NCBI RefSeq assembly: GCF_023078355.1
Contig: NZ_CP095552.1
Coordinates: forward strand, 1,922,001-1,986,000
Direction: 5' to 3'
Length of the DNA stretch: 64,000 nucleotides
From: Gordonia hongkongensis
GTDB lineage: Bacteria > Actinomycetota > Actinomycetes > Mycobacteriales > Mycobacteriaceae
A model generated the notes under the pieces. That model did not search any database and had not been told where the DNA came from. It was given only the letters and a program-made list of their open reading frames with translations. The translations under genes and the position numbers were made by a program. Positions 10,601-18,594 of this stretch are shown piece by piece. Each line of letters opens with the position of its first letter. Position 1 is the first letter of the stretch.

Positions 10601-11040
10601 GGCTCTCGGCCAACCAGTTCTTCTACGGACTGCGCTACGGCGAGGAACACCGCGTCGAACTCGAACCCGGTGTCGATCTGCTCATCGGGCTGGAGGCGGT
10701 CAGCGAACCGGACGAGCAGGGCATGCGAACCGTCATGTGCGTCCTGAACGGTCAGCTGCGTCCGATCGCCGTGCGCGACCACTCCGTCGACTCGGCTGTC
10801 GCGTCGGCGGAGAAGGCGGACCGCTCCAACCCGCACCACATCGGTGCCCCGTTCGCGGGCGTCGTGTCGCTGTCGGTCGACGTCGGCGACGAGGTCGCCG
10901 CCGGCGCGACGATCGGCACCATCGAGGCGATGAAGATGGAGGCGGCGATCACCGCCCCGGTCGCGGGCACCGTGACCCGACTCGCCATCGGACAGGTCAC
11001 CCAGGTCGCCCCGGGGGATCTGCTGATCGAGATCCGCTGA
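7651..11040 (+). CDS. pyc: Pyruvate carboxylase
   Basis: This 1129-residue single-chain biotin enzyme carboxylates pyruvate to oxaloacetate, the anaplerotic feed of the TCA cycle. The biotin carboxylase domain (about 1-450) starts FDKVLVANRGEIAIRAFRAA and contains the glycine-rich AGGGGRGMR loop and EMNPRIQVEHTVTE. The carboxyltransferase domain (about 520-800) begins DTTFRDAHQSLLATR and includes IKDMAGLL and HVHTHDTPGG. The C-terminal biotinyl domain carries the EAMKMEAA lysine near residue 1094. Length and domain order match full-length Pyc. The upstream GAGAAAGAGAAC is a modest ribosome binding site. A strong hairpin follows the stop. Confidence 0.98.
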   Translation: MFDKVLVANRGEIAIRAFRAAYELGARTVAIFPYEDRNSVHRLKADESYQIGVPGHPVRAYLSVDEVVGAAVRCGADAIYPGYGFLSENQGLAAACAEAGITFVGPSADILEMTGNKATAVAAAKAAGIPVLASSEPSSDLDELLAAAEDMQFPVFVKAVAGGGGRGMRRVDERADLAEAIAAASREAEAAFGDATVFLEQAVVNPRHIEVQILADTYGNVIHLYERDCSLQRRHQKVIELAPAPNLSDELREQICSDAVAFARSIGYSCAGTVEFLLDEQGRHVFIEMNPRIQVEHTVTEEITDVDLVSAQLRIASGESLADLGLTQDTIRIRGAALQCRITTEDPANGFRPDVGRITAYRSPGGAGVRLDGGANLGAEVSGHFDSMLVKLTCRGRDFPTAVRRARRAVAEFRIRGVATNIPFLQAVLDDPDFRAGRVTTSFIDERPGLLTSRSSADRGTKILSYLADVTVNKPHGERPTTVYPRDKLPTVERSVLASPPNGSRQRLLELGPEGFARDLRENPRLGITDTTFRDAHQSLLATRVRTNGLLNVAPYVAALTPELLSVECWGGATYDVALRFLKEDPWDRLAQLREAIPNICLQMLLRGANTVGYTPYPTKVTTAFVSEATDVGIDIFRIFDALNNIDAMRPAIDAVRETGTAVAEVAMSYTGDLSDPGEDLYTLDYYLRLAEQIVEAGAHVLAIKDMAGLLRAPAATTLVSALRREFDLPIHVHTHDTPGGQLATYMAAWQAGADAVDGASAALAGTTSQPPLSAIVAATAHTERDSGIDLARVCDLEPYWEALRKVYSPFESGLPAPTGRVYSHEIPGGQLSNLRQQAISLGLGNRFEAVEQAYAAADSMLGRLVKVTPSSKVVGDLALALVGRGITASDFAADPASYDIPDSVIGFLRGELGDPPGGWPEPLRTLALQGRAPAPEVTPLSADDEAILDKPGRDRQVRLNHLLFPGPAKEFEEHYEAYGDTSRLSANQFFYGLRYGEEHRVELEPGVDLLIGLEAVSEPDEQGMRTVMCVLNGQLRPIAVRDHSVDSAVASAEKADRSNPHHIGAPFAGVVSLSVDVGDEVAAGATIGTIEAMKMEAAITAPVAGTVTRLAIGQVTQVAPGDLLIEIR

Positions 11041-11047
11041 GCAGATC

Positions 11048-11074
11048 GGCGGCGGGGCGCCTCGCCCCGCCGCC
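11048..11074. terminator. Bidirectional GC-rich terminator hairpin
   Basis: A perfect 12-bp inverted repeat (arms 11048-11059 and 11063-11074) with a CCT loop lies between the convergent pyc and hydroxyisourate hydrolase genes. It has no long T tract, as is usual in actinomycetes. The location between two stop codons supports termination from both sides. Confidence 0.8.
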
Positions 11075-11077
11075 GGT

Positions 11078-11404
11078 TCAGCTACCCCGGTACGTCGAGT
11101 AGGCGAAGGGGCTCAACAGGATCGGTACGTGGTGATGTCGCCCGGGATCGTCGATCTCGAAACAGACGTCGATCTCGGGATAGAAACCCTTGATGTCGTT
11201 GTCGGCGAACCAGTTACCGGTGTCGAAGACGAGATGGTAGATCCCGGGGACGAGCGCCTCGGTGTTCACTGCGGTGATGCGACCGTCCGAATCAGTGCTG
11301 CCGCTGGACAATTCGGTCCCCGACGCATCCTGCAGGGACACCTCGAGGCCGACGGCGGGTGAACCCGACACCGCGTCGAGGACGTGCGTGGACAGACCGG
11401 TCAT
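11078..11404 (-). CDS. hiuH: 5-hydroxyisourate hydrolase (transthyretin-like)
   Basis: This 108-residue protein opens the ring of 5-hydroxyisourate to give OHCU, the second step from urate to allantoin. The family motifs are visible: LSTHVLDAVSG at the N-terminus (catalytic His), GRITAV in the middle, HHHVPILLSPFAYSTYRGS at the C-terminus with the diagnostic YRGS. Its ATG overlaps the stop of the OHCU decarboxylase gene by 4 bp, so the two consecutive enzymes are coupled. No urate oxidase gene is in the window, so that step must be encoded elsewhere. Confidence 0.95.
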   Translation of the reverse strand: MTGLSTHVLDAVSGSPAVGLEVSLQDASGTELSSGSTDSDGRITAVNTEALVPGIYHLVFDTGNWFADNDIKGFYPEIDVCFEIDDPGRHHHVPILLSPFAYSTYRGS

Positions 11405-11904
11405 CTCGAAATCCCTTCGTCGGCGGCGTGCTCGGTCGACAGCATACGGAGCAGGCGGGCGCGGTTGATCTTCGCCAGTTCCGCACGCAGTACCCGGCGT
11501 TCGGTGGAGGCGTCGTTGGTCATCCGCGTCCGGAGGATGGCGAGCAGCTCGTCGGCGGGCCGCCCGTTCGCGAAGACCAGGTAGACGTGCCCGAACCGTG
11601 CCTCGTAGGCGACATTGGCGTCTCTCAGCTCGGCGAGCACCGAGGCCGACGAGCCCGCCACCCCGGACTGTTCGCGCGCCGACGAGGCGTTGTCGGGCCG
11701 GTCGCCGATCCGCGGATGCCCGGCGAGCGCCTCGTCGAGGTCGTCCTCGCTGATCTCGGCCAGTGCTCGATCGGCGGCATCGAGCACAGCGGGTACATCG
11801 CCGAAGGGCCGCGCGAGCATCATGCGCTCGACCCAGGCCGTCGATGCGCAACAGCTGCGCAGCGCTGCACGGGCTTCGTCGTCGTCCATCTCGTTGAGCC
11901 GCAT
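11401..11904 (-). CDS. uraD: 2-oxo-4-hydroxy-4-carboxy-5-ureidoimidazoline (OHCU) decarboxylase
   Basis: This 167-residue enzyme converts OHCU to (S)-allantoin. Family hallmarks are LAGHPRIGDRPDN, which carries the catalytic His and PRIG, then SxREQSG and an F/YE-x-RFGHVYLVFANGR block. The start MRLNEMDDDEARAAL is chosen because it aligns with the usual short N-terminus. It precedes hiuH in a two-gene operon with an ATGA overlap. With the xanthine dehydrogenase-like operon upstream, it supports a purine-to-allantoin route. Confidence 0.94.
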   Translation of the reverse strand: MRLNEMDDDEARAALRSCCASTAWVERMMLARPFGDVPAVLDAADRALAEISEDDLDEALAGHPRIGDRPDNASSAREQSGVAGSSASVLAELRDANVAYEARFGHVYLVFANGRPADELLAILRTRMTNDASTERRVLRAELAKINRARLLRMLSTEHAADEGISR

Positions 11905-11955
11905 GATGACCAGCCTAGGAGGCGTGGGCGCAGACGGCGCGTGGAAGATGGGGCG

Positions 11956-12540
11956 ATGGACGACGTCACCGGGACAGCGCCCCCGGACGTCCCCGCGGGA
12001 CGGGTGCTCGGTGTGGTACTCGCCGCCGGAGCCGGGACCAGGTACGGGATGCCGAAGATCCTCGCGCACGACGGCCAGTGGCTCGAGCGGGCGGTCGCGG
12101 CGTTGCGCGACGGCGGTTGCTCCGAGGTGACGGTCGCCATGGGCGCCGCGGTCGTCGAACCACCGGCCGGTGCCGAGACGCTGATCGTCGAGGACTGGGC
12201 CGACGGCGTCGGCGCCACGGTGGCGGCGGCCCTGCGGTGGGCGATGGCACGACCGGACGCGGCGGGGCTGACGGTGCACGTGGTCGACACCCCGGCCACG
12301 GGCGCCGACGTCGTAGCCCGCGTCCTGGGCGCGGCATCGGGTGACCGCGCACTTCTCGCGCGAGCGGTCTTCGACGGCAGTCCGGGGCACCCGGTGTACA
12401 TCGGTGCCGACCATTTCGGACCGGCTCTGCGTGTGGTCGATGGTGACGTGGGTGCTCAGGTGTATCTCCGGTCCCGGGCGGTGACCCGCGTCGAGTGCGG
12501 GGATCTGGCGCCCGGCGTGGACATCGACGAGCGGCCCTGA
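11956..12540 (+). CDS. MobA/MocA-like molybdenum cofactor nucleotidyltransferase
   Basis: This 194-residue NTP-transferase-fold protein has the glycine-rich motif VVLAAGAGTRYGMPKIL, then TVHVVDTPATGADVV at the metal-binding position, where related enzymes have DMP. GSPGHPVYIGADHF resembles the GHPV block of MocA/XdhC-associated enzymes. Such enzymes transfer CMP or GMP to molybdopterin for xanthine dehydrogenase-family hydroxylases. It diverges from the hiuH/uraD pair, and two Mo-hydroxylase operons lie within 10 kb, so cofactor maturation is likely. The preferred nucleotide cannot be settled by eye. Confidence 0.8.
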   Translation: MDDVTGTAPPDVPAGRVLGVVLAAGAGTRYGMPKILAHDGQWLERAVAALRDGGCSEVTVAMGAAVVEPPAGAETLIVEDWADGVGATVAAALRWAMARPDAAGLTVHVVDTPATGADVVARVLGAASGDRALLARAVFDGSPGHPVYIGADHFGPALRVVDGDVGAQVYLRSRAVTRVECGDLAPGVDIDERP

Positions 12541-12671
12541 CCGGGGATCAGCGTGCCCATTTCGAGACCTTCTCGTCGCCGTTCCGGTGCACGGTGATCC
12601 CACGTGGGACAAGCGTCCATGTCTAGGGTGCAGACATAGCCGGGTAACGGACCGCACTCTCGTCGAAGCGG

Positions 12672-13442
12672 GTGATCACCGTGGCGCACGATCGTCGTCG
12701 ACGCCTCACCGCGATTCTCGCCGCGCTCGTCGTGGGAGCCGGCCTCGCGGCATGCGCCACCGGGCCCGACGGACCGGAGCGGACACCGCCGGCCCGCGCC
12801 GCGCAGGACGCGCATCTGCCGCCCGGATTCGACACCACCTTTCGCTGGACCGCGACCGGTGTCCTCGATCCATAGTCCGCCGAGGGCACCTTCGTCCGAG
12901 CCTTCACCGAGTCCTTCGAACTCGCCAACGCCGGACGGTCGGCGCGGTGGGGCTACCCCGGTTTCGCCGACGCCGCGCCGTCGAACATCGACCAGATGGT
13001 GACGGCGTACCCCCCGATCCAGTCGACCTCGGGCCGCGAGGTCGGCACCGCCTTCTATCAGGGGTTGCGCCGCGTCGACGACAACGGCTGGGCGCGAATC
13101 GTGATGTGCCGTCACGGGTATCGGTCGGTGCAGCAGAACGGCGAGTGGACCGTCGGATACGACACCCCGCGGCCGGTTGAGATCGACATCCGCCGCGTGG
13201 GAACCGATCCCGCGGCCGCACCACGCGGGGGCGAGCGGACCCCCGGCGCCGACGTGTTCGGCGGCTGGTACACCTCCCGCTACGACTTCGCGGCCCTGTA
13301 TGCGACGCCGACCCCGGATCAGAAGGCGTGCGCCGCAATGACTCCGGACGGTATGCCGCAGTGGCTGCCGATGGCCGACACCGAGCCGTGGCCGGCCCAG
13401 CAGCCGGTACCGGGGTGGTCGAGCTATCCGGGCGCGGCCTGA
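12672..13442 (+). pseudogene. Lipoprotein gene interrupted by an in-frame TAG codon
   Basis: A GTG start is followed by a clear lipoprotein signal: basic RRRR, a hydrophobic stretch, then the lipobox LAAC. Reading continues to a TAG at 12873-12875 (after TGVLDP). The same frame then stays open for 189 codons to a TGA at 13442. The downstream part is coherent and protein-like, and includes SAEGTFVRAFTESFELAN and FGGWYTSRYDFAALYATP. Without the TAG the product would be about 256 residues. No good start or ribosome binding site appears just after the TAG. Possibilities are a recent nonsense mutation, a sequencing error or readthrough. The family is not recognised. Confidence 0.7.
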
Positions 13443-13463
13443 CTCCGCACCGCAGGGCAGCGA

Positions 13464-15566
13464 CTACTGGTAAGGCAGTCCGCCGAGCAGATCGTCGAGG
13501 TGCGCCGGCAGGTCCCGGACCCGTACCCCGGTGGCGTTGTAGATCGCGTTGACCACCGCGGCGGCACTGCCGACGATCCCGATCTCGCCCGCACCGCGCG
13601 AACCCATCGGGGTGGCGTGCTCGTCGCGGTCGTCGAGGCAGATCGCGTCGACGTCGGCGATGTCGGCGTGCACGGGAATGTGGTACTCGGCGAGATCCTG
13701 CGTGACCACGTGTCCGAACCGGTGATCGCGGACGCTCTCCTCATGCAACGCCATCGAGATACCGAAGGTCATGCCGCCGATGAGTTGCGAACGGACGGTG
13801 CGCGGGTTGATGGCGCGGCCGATGGAGAACACCCCGAGCATGCGCGGGATGCGGATCTCCCCGGTGTCGATGTCGACGCCGACCTCGACGAAGTGCGCGC
13901 CGAACGAGGCCACGGTGAACTTCTCGAGATCGGGGTTGTCCGCCGCCTCCGCGCTGAGTTCGGCGTCCGGAGGCGGATCGTCGCCGAAACGTGCACGGAA
14001 CTGATGCGCGGCGGTGACGATGGCCGATCCCCAGGACGAGGTGCCCGACGAACCGCCGGCGACGGTCGCGCTGGGCAGCGCGCTGTCGCCGATCTCGATG
14101 TCGACGACGTCGGTGGGTACGTCGAGCGCGTCGGCGGCGATGATCTTCAGGGTCGTCCACGCACCGGTGCCGATGTCGGTGGCGGCGATCCGGACCGTGT
14201 ACCGGCCGTCGCGATGGGTGATCGACGCCGCGTTGCCCGGCTGCACCATGTGGGGATAGGTCGACGACGCGACCCCCAGGCCGACCAGCTGCCGACCGTT
14301 CCGGCGGGCCGCCGGCTCCGCCACACGCCGCTCCCAGCCGAATCGTCCGGCCCCCTCGCGGAGACAGTCGAGCAGCCGCCGCGACGACCACGGGTTGCCC
14401 GTCTCGGGGTCCTCGGGCGGTTCGTTGCGCACACGCAACTCGATCGGATCGAGGTCGAGGGCATGTGCAAGTTCGTCCATGGCGACCTCGCCGGCGAACA
14501 TCCCCGGAGCCTCGCCGGGCGCACGCATCCAGAACGGGACCGGGACATCGAGGGGGACGACGTGGTGATCGGTCCGCCGATGGTCGGCCGAGTACATCGA
14601 TCGTGAGGTGACCGCGGCCTGCTCGGCGAACTCCCCGGCGTGTGCGCTGTGGGTGAATGCCTCGTGCACCATCGCGGTGATGTGGCCGTCCCGATCGGCG
14701 GCCAGCCGCAGACGGGATCGGGTGGGCGCGCGGTGTCCGACGTAGACGAACATGTGCTGCCGGGTCACCGCGAACTTCACCGGACGACCGGGCAGGCGCA
14801 TGGCCGCCATGGCCGCGAGCACGTCGTGCGAGTGCGGCGAGCCCTTCGACCCGAATCCACCGCCGACGTGCGGCGCCATCACCCTCATCTGCTCGGGTTC
14901 GAGACCCAGCACCGGCGCCAGCGAGGACACCACGCCCTGGGTCGACTGGGTCGAGTCGTAGAGCGTGAGGACAGCGGCATCCGCATCCCAGGTGGCCACC
15001 ACGGTGTGCGGCTCCATCGGGTTGTTGTGCTCCTCCGGGGTGGAGTACCACTGGTCGACCGTGACCGTGTCCCCGCCGGTGGTACTGGCCGCTTCGTCCA
15101 GGATTCGATCGGGGTCGCCGTCCTGTGAGGTGGGCTCGAACCCGCCGTTGACCTGTTCGGGCCGGTAGCTGTCGGGGTGATCGACGCGGAACTCGGTGTC
15201 GTGGGCGTCCTCGTCGTAGGTGACGGTCACCGCCGAGGCGGCTTCGCGTGCCGTCTCGGGACTCTCCGCGACGACGGCGCCGATCAGCTGCCCGCGGTAG
15301 GCGATTTCGGGCGACTGCAGGATCGTGAGGTCGCCGCTGGAGGTGTCGGCCAGTTCCGGTGCATTCTCGGGTGTGAGTACGTACAGCACACCGGGCGTCG
15401 ATTCGGCTGCGGCCGTGTCGAATCCGGTGATGCGTCCGCGCGCGATGGTCGCGGTGATCGGCCACAGGTACGCGGCCTCGGTGAGGTGCTCGTAGGCATA
15501 CGGCGCAGTGCCGCGCACCTTGTCGGCGCCGTCGATGCGGGCGTGGGAGGTACCGATCGCGGTCAT
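13464..15566 (-). CDS. paoC: PaoC-type molybdopterin-binding subunit of aldehyde oxidoreductase
   Basis: This 700-residue catalytic subunit belongs to the xanthine oxidase family, PaoC/YagR branch. The N-terminal IGTSHARIDGADKVRGTAPYAYEH is the usual opening. Mo-domain landmarks are HVGGGFGSKGSPHSHDVLAA, then WMRAPGEAPGMFAGEVAMDELA and GSRGAGEIGIVGSAAAVVNA, whose GAGE supplies the base glutamate. It is the last gene of a three-gene operon (FeS, FAD, Mo), and each junction overlaps by 4 bp. By analogy with E. coli PaoABC it probably oxidises aromatic aldehydes. E. coli PaoABC is periplasmic, but location here is not clear. Confidence 0.9.
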   Translation of the reverse strand: MTAIGTSHARIDGADKVRGTAPYAYEHLTEAAYLWPITATIARGRITGFDTAAAESTPGVLYVLTPENAPELADTSSGDLTILQSPEIAYRGQLIGAVVAESPETAREAASAVTVTYDEDAHDTEFRVDHPDSYRPEQVNGGFEPTSQDGDPDRILDEAASTTGGDTVTVDQWYSTPEEHNNPMEPHTVVATWDADAAVLTLYDSTQSTQGVVSSLAPVLGLEPEQMRVMAPHVGGGFGSKGSPHSHDVLAAMAAMRLPGRPVKFAVTRQHMFVYVGHRAPTRSRLRLAADRDGHITAMVHEAFTHSAHAGEFAEQAAVTSRSMYSADHRRTDHHVVPLDVPVPFWMRAPGEAPGMFAGEVAMDELAHALDLDPIELRVRNEPPEDPETGNPWSSRRLLDCLREGAGRFGWERRVAEPAARRNGRQLVGLGVASSTYPHMVQPGNAASITHRDGRYTVRIAATDIGTGAWTTLKIIAADALDVPTDVVDIEIGDSALPSATVAGGSSGTSSWGSAIVTAAHQFRARFGDDPPPDAELSAEAADNPDLEKFTVASFGAHFVEVGVDIDTGEIRIPRMLGVFSIGRAINPRTVRSQLIGGMTFGISMALHEESVRDHRFGHVVTQDLAEYHIPVHADIADVDAICLDDRDEHATPMGSRGAGEIGIVGSAAAVVNAIYNATGVRVRDLPAHLDDLLGGLPYQ

Positions 15567-16546
15567 CGAGTGCTCAGCTCCCGCAGGGTGGCGATCAGGG
15601 TGCGGCGGGCGAGGGGCACCTTGAACTCGTTGCCCTCGAGTGCACGGGCCTCGCCGAGTTCGGCATCGGCTGCCGCGGCGAACAATTCGGTCGACGGTCG
15701 CTGACCACGCAGCACCTCTTCGGCCCGCGCGGCCCGCCAGGGCTTGTGCGCGACACCGCCGAACGCGATCCGCGTTGCGCCGATGGCGTCACCGTCCATG
15801 CTCACCTCGGCCCCGACGGACACGAGCGCGAAGGCGTACGACGCACGGTCGCGCACCTTGCGGTAGGTCGACGACGAGTCCGGCAGGGGCGGTGGCACGT
15901 CGATGGCCACGATGACATCGTGCGGCTCGAGAATCGTGTCGCGCTCGGGATGCTCACCCGGGAGCCGGTAGAAGTCACCGATGTCCACCACGCGCTCGCC
16001 GTCGGGGCCTTGCACGACGATGCGCGCGTCGAGGGCGGTGAGGGCCACCGCCATGTCGGAGGGGTGGGTCGCGACGCAGGTCTCGGATGCACCCAGGATG
16101 GCGTGATACCGCGTGTATCCGCCGACGGCCGAGCAGCCCGAGCCCGGCGTCCGCTTGTTGCACGGGGTCGTGACGTCCTGGAAGTAGACGCATCTGGTGC
16201 GCTGCAACAGGTTTCCCGCATTGGTCGCGAGGTTGCGCAACTGCGGCGAGGCGCCCGAGAGCAGGGCGCGGGCCAGGACGGGGTAGCGGCGCCGGACGAG
16301 GGGATGGGCGGCGGTGTCGGCGTTGCGGGCGGTGGCGCCGAGCCGGAGCGAGCCGTCGGGGCGTTCGGTGATGTCGTCGAGCGGCAGGCGGGAGATGTCG
16401 AGCAGCGCCGGCGGGTCGGCGACGCCCAGCTTCATGTGGTCGACCAGGTTGGTGCCGCCGGCGATCAGCTTCGCGCCGTCGTGATCCCGCAGGAAGTCCA
16501 CGGCGGCGGGGACGTCGGTCGCACGCTCGTAGGTGAACGGGATCAT
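15563..16546 (-). CDS. paoB: PaoB-type FAD subunit with extra [4Fe-4S] cysteines
   Basis: This 327-residue FAD-binding subunit carries the flavin motif AGGTNLVDHMK near the N-terminus and LATNAGNLLQRTRC. The stretch RCVYFQDVTTPCNKRTPGSGC supplies three closely placed cysteines in the insert that in PaoB/YagS and 4-hydroxybenzoyl-CoA reductase holds a [4Fe-4S] cluster. A further cysteine lies in GASETCVATHPSDMA. This separates it from the FAD subunit at 3701-4549, which lacks the insert. Start and stop overlap both neighbouring genes by 4 bp, so the three subunits are coupled. Confidence 0.9.
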   Translation of the reverse strand: MIPFTYERATDVPAAVDFLRDHDGAKLIAGGTNLVDHMKLGVADPPALLDISRLPLDDITERPDGSLRLGATARNADTAAHPLVRRRYPVLARALLSGASPQLRNLATNAGNLLQRTRCVYFQDVTTPCNKRTPGSGCSAVGGYTRYHAILGASETCVATHPSDMAVALTALDARIVVQGPDGERVVDIGDFYRLPGEHPERDTILEPHDVIVAIDVPPPLPDSSSTYRKVRDRASYAFALVSVGAEVSMDGDAIGATRIAFGGVAHKPWRAARAEEVLRGQRPSTELFAAAADAELGEARALEGNEFKVPLARRTLIATLRELSTR

Positions 16547-17076
16547 CGATCGGCCGCCTGTCGGATCGCCGCGAGGATGTTCGGGTACGCCGCGCATCGG
16601 CAGAGGTTGCCGCTCATCCGTTCCCGGATCTCGTCGTCGGCCAGCGGACTCGCGTCGCCGCTCGACGACGGGTCGAGGTCCTCGGTGACGTGGCTGGGAT
16701 ACCCCTGTTTCGCCTCGTCGAGCATCCCGATGGCCGAGCACAACTGGCCGGGGGTGCAGTAGCCGCACTGGAAGGCGTCCTCGTCGATGAACGCCTGCTG
16801 CATGTCGTGTAGCTCGTCACCGTCGCCCAGGCCCTCGGCGGTGACGATGTCGCTGCCTTCGTAGGAGACGGCGAAGGACAGGCAACTGACGATGCGCCTG
16901 CCGTCGACCAGAACGGTGCACGAACCGCACTGGCCGTGATCGCATCCCTTCTTGGGCGAGAAGATGCCCAGCCGGTCACGCAGACCGTCGAGCAGTGTTG
17001 TTCGCGTGTCCACGACGACGTCGTGTTCGGCACCGTTCACGGTCAAGGAGACTTTGGCTTCCACGTCGCGAGGCAT
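16543..17076 (-). CDS. paoA: PaoA-type [2Fe-2S] subunit of aldehyde oxidoreductase
   Basis: This 177-residue two-cluster ferredoxin-like subunit has cluster II ligands in KKGCDHGQCGSCTVLVDGRRIVSC and cluster I ligands in FQCGYCTPGQLC and MSGNLCRCAAYPN. It passes electrons from the Mo site to the FAD subunit. PaoA homologues often carry a Tat leader, but none is seen from the start MPRDVEAKVSL, so the enzyme may be cytoplasmic here. It is the first gene of the paoABC operon and diverges from the NADH dehydrogenase gene over 42 bp. Confidence 0.9.
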   Translation of the reverse strand: MPRDVEAKVSLTVNGAEHDVVVDTRTTLLDGLRDRLGIFSPKKGCDHGQCGSCTVLVDGRRIVSCLSFAVSYEGSDIVTAEGLGDGDELHDMQQAFIDEDAFQCGYCTPGQLCSAIGMLDEAKQGYPSHVTEDLDPSSSGDASPLADDEIRERMSGNLCRCAAYPNILAAIRQAADR

Positions 17077-17118
17077 ACCCGTCCGTAGAGGCGGTAAACA
17101 CCCGCCGAGAACCGCGAA

Positions 17119-18450
17119 ATGTCTGGAACAATCGGTCGAATGGCCCCCTCGAGACCCAGAGTTGTTGTGATCGGTGCCGGATTCGCGGGTATGCACTGCG
17201 CCCGCAGGCTCAAGAACGAGCCGGTCGACGTCACCATCGTCGACCGCGGGACCAGCCATCTGTTCCAGCCGCTGCTGTACCAGTGCGCCACCGGTCTGTT
17301 GTCCGAGGGCGCGATCTCCAGCCCGGTTCGGCATCTGACCCGTCGGCACAAGAACCTCGACGTCGTCCTCGGCGAGGCGTCGGCCATCGACGTCGAGGGT
17401 CACGAGCTGACGGTCGACCGCATCGACGGGTCGTCGTTCCGTCTCGGCTACGACTACCTCGTGGTCGGCGCCGGCATGCGCACCGCCTACCGCGGCAACG
17501 AGACGTTCGCGGAGTTCGCGCCCGGGATGAAGACGCTCGATGACGCGCTGTCGATCCGCCGCAAGATCATGGCCGCGTTCGAGATGGCCGAGACGATCAC
17601 CGACCCGGAGGAGCAGCGGTCCTGGCTCACCTTCGCGGTGGCGGGCGGCGGCCCGACCGGCGTCGAGCTCGCCGGACAGATCCGGGAGGTCGCGACCCTG
17701 GCGCTCGAGCGCGAGTTCGACGCGATCGATCCGGCGCAGGCGCGGGTGCTGCTGCTCCACGGCGGCGACCGCGTGCTGCCGTCGTTCTCGACGCGGCTCT
17801 CGGCCAGCGCCCAGCGCACGCTCGACAACCTCGGCGTCGAGACCCACCTCGGCGTGCACGTCACCGGGGTCGGAGAGGACCACGTCGAGACGACCCGCAA
17901 GGCCGACGGGACCAAGAACGTCTACCCGGCGCGCACGACGCTGTGGACGACGGGCGTCGAGGCCGTCCCCTTCGCCACCACACTCGCACGGTCGCTGGGT
18001 GTCGAACAGGACCACGGCGGGCGGATACCGGTCGAGGACGATCTCTCGGTCCCGGGCCATCCCGACATCTTCGTCTGCGGCGACATGAGTTCCTACCGAG
18101 ACCTGCCCGGGGTCGCCGAGGTGGCGATGCAGGGCGGCCGGCACGCCGGGGCGGTGATCGCGGAAACCGTTGCAGGGCAACAGGAAAGAAGTCCGTTCAG
18201 ATACCGCGATCTGGGTACCGCGGCCTACATCGCCCGCCGCCACGCGATCGTCCAGTCCGGCCCGCTCCAGCTGTCGGGGTTCCTCGGCTGGGTGGCCTGG
18301 GGCGTCATCCACATCGCCTTCCTGGCGGGTGTCCGCAACCGGATGGGGACCGTCATGACGTGGGGCGCAACGCTGCTCACCGACACTCGGCGGGAGCGCG
18401 CCATCACCTACGGCAGCCCGGAGACGGCGAGGCAGCCCTACCGGCAGTGA
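17119..18450 (+). CDS. ndh: Type II NADH dehydrogenase / FAD-dependent oxidoreductase
   Basis: This roughly 443-residue single-subunit flavoenzyme feeds NADH electrons to the quinone pool without pumping protons. The FAD-binding Rossmann motif VVVIGAGFAGMHCARRL is followed by the NAD-binding VAGGGPTGVELAGQIRE and the FAD-contacting FVCGDMSS. The C-terminal LGWVAWGVIHIAFLAGVRNR is the amphipathic membrane-binding region typical of Ndh-2. Starts at 17119 (MSGTIGRMAPS) or 17140 (MAPSRPR) are both possible. Neither has a strong ribosome binding site. It diverges from the aldehyde oxidoreductase operon. Confidence 0.92.
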   Translation: MSGTIGRMAPSRPRVVVIGAGFAGMHCARRLKNEPVDVTIVDRGTSHLFQPLLYQCATGLLSEGAISSPVRHLTRRHKNLDVVLGEASAIDVEGHELTVDRIDGSSFRLGYDYLVVGAGMRTAYRGNETFAEFAPGMKTLDDALSIRRKIMAAFEMAETITDPEEQRSWLTFAVAGGGPTGVELAGQIREVATLALEREFDAIDPAQARVLLLHGGDRVLPSFSTRLSASAQRTLDNLGVETHLGVHVTGVGEDHVETTRKADGTKNVYPARTTLWTTGVEAVPFATTLARSLGVEQDHGGRIPVEDDLSVPGHPDIFVCGDMSSYRDLPGVAEVAMQGGRHAGAVIAETVAGQQERSPFRYRDLGTAAYIARRHAIVQSGPLQLSGFLGWVAWGVIHIAFLAGVRNRMGTVMTWGATLLTDTRRERAITYGSPETARQPYRQ

Positions 18451-18544
18451 CCGGGTAGATTCGGCCCGCTCGCTTCGCTCCCGGCGCCGGGACCCGAGTT
18501 CTCCCCGATCGCTTGTCCGTGACCGCCTCGCCTGGTACTCAGAG

Positions 18545-18558
18545 TAGAACACGTTCTA
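18545..18558. promoter_or_regulatory. KstR-like operator upstream of nitronate monooxygenase-family gene
   Basis: The 14-mer TAGAACACGTTCTA matches the published KstR consensus TnnAACnnGTTnnA at every fixed position. It is palindromic apart from its two central bases. It lies 36 bp before the ATG at 18595, where a promoter would be expected. KstR is the TetR-family repressor of sterol catabolism in mycolic-acid actinomycetes, so this gene may respond to steroid CoA intermediates. Confidence 0.65.
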
Positions 18559-18594
18559 ATTCTGGTTGTTCTTCCGACGGGCGAGGAGTCCTCC

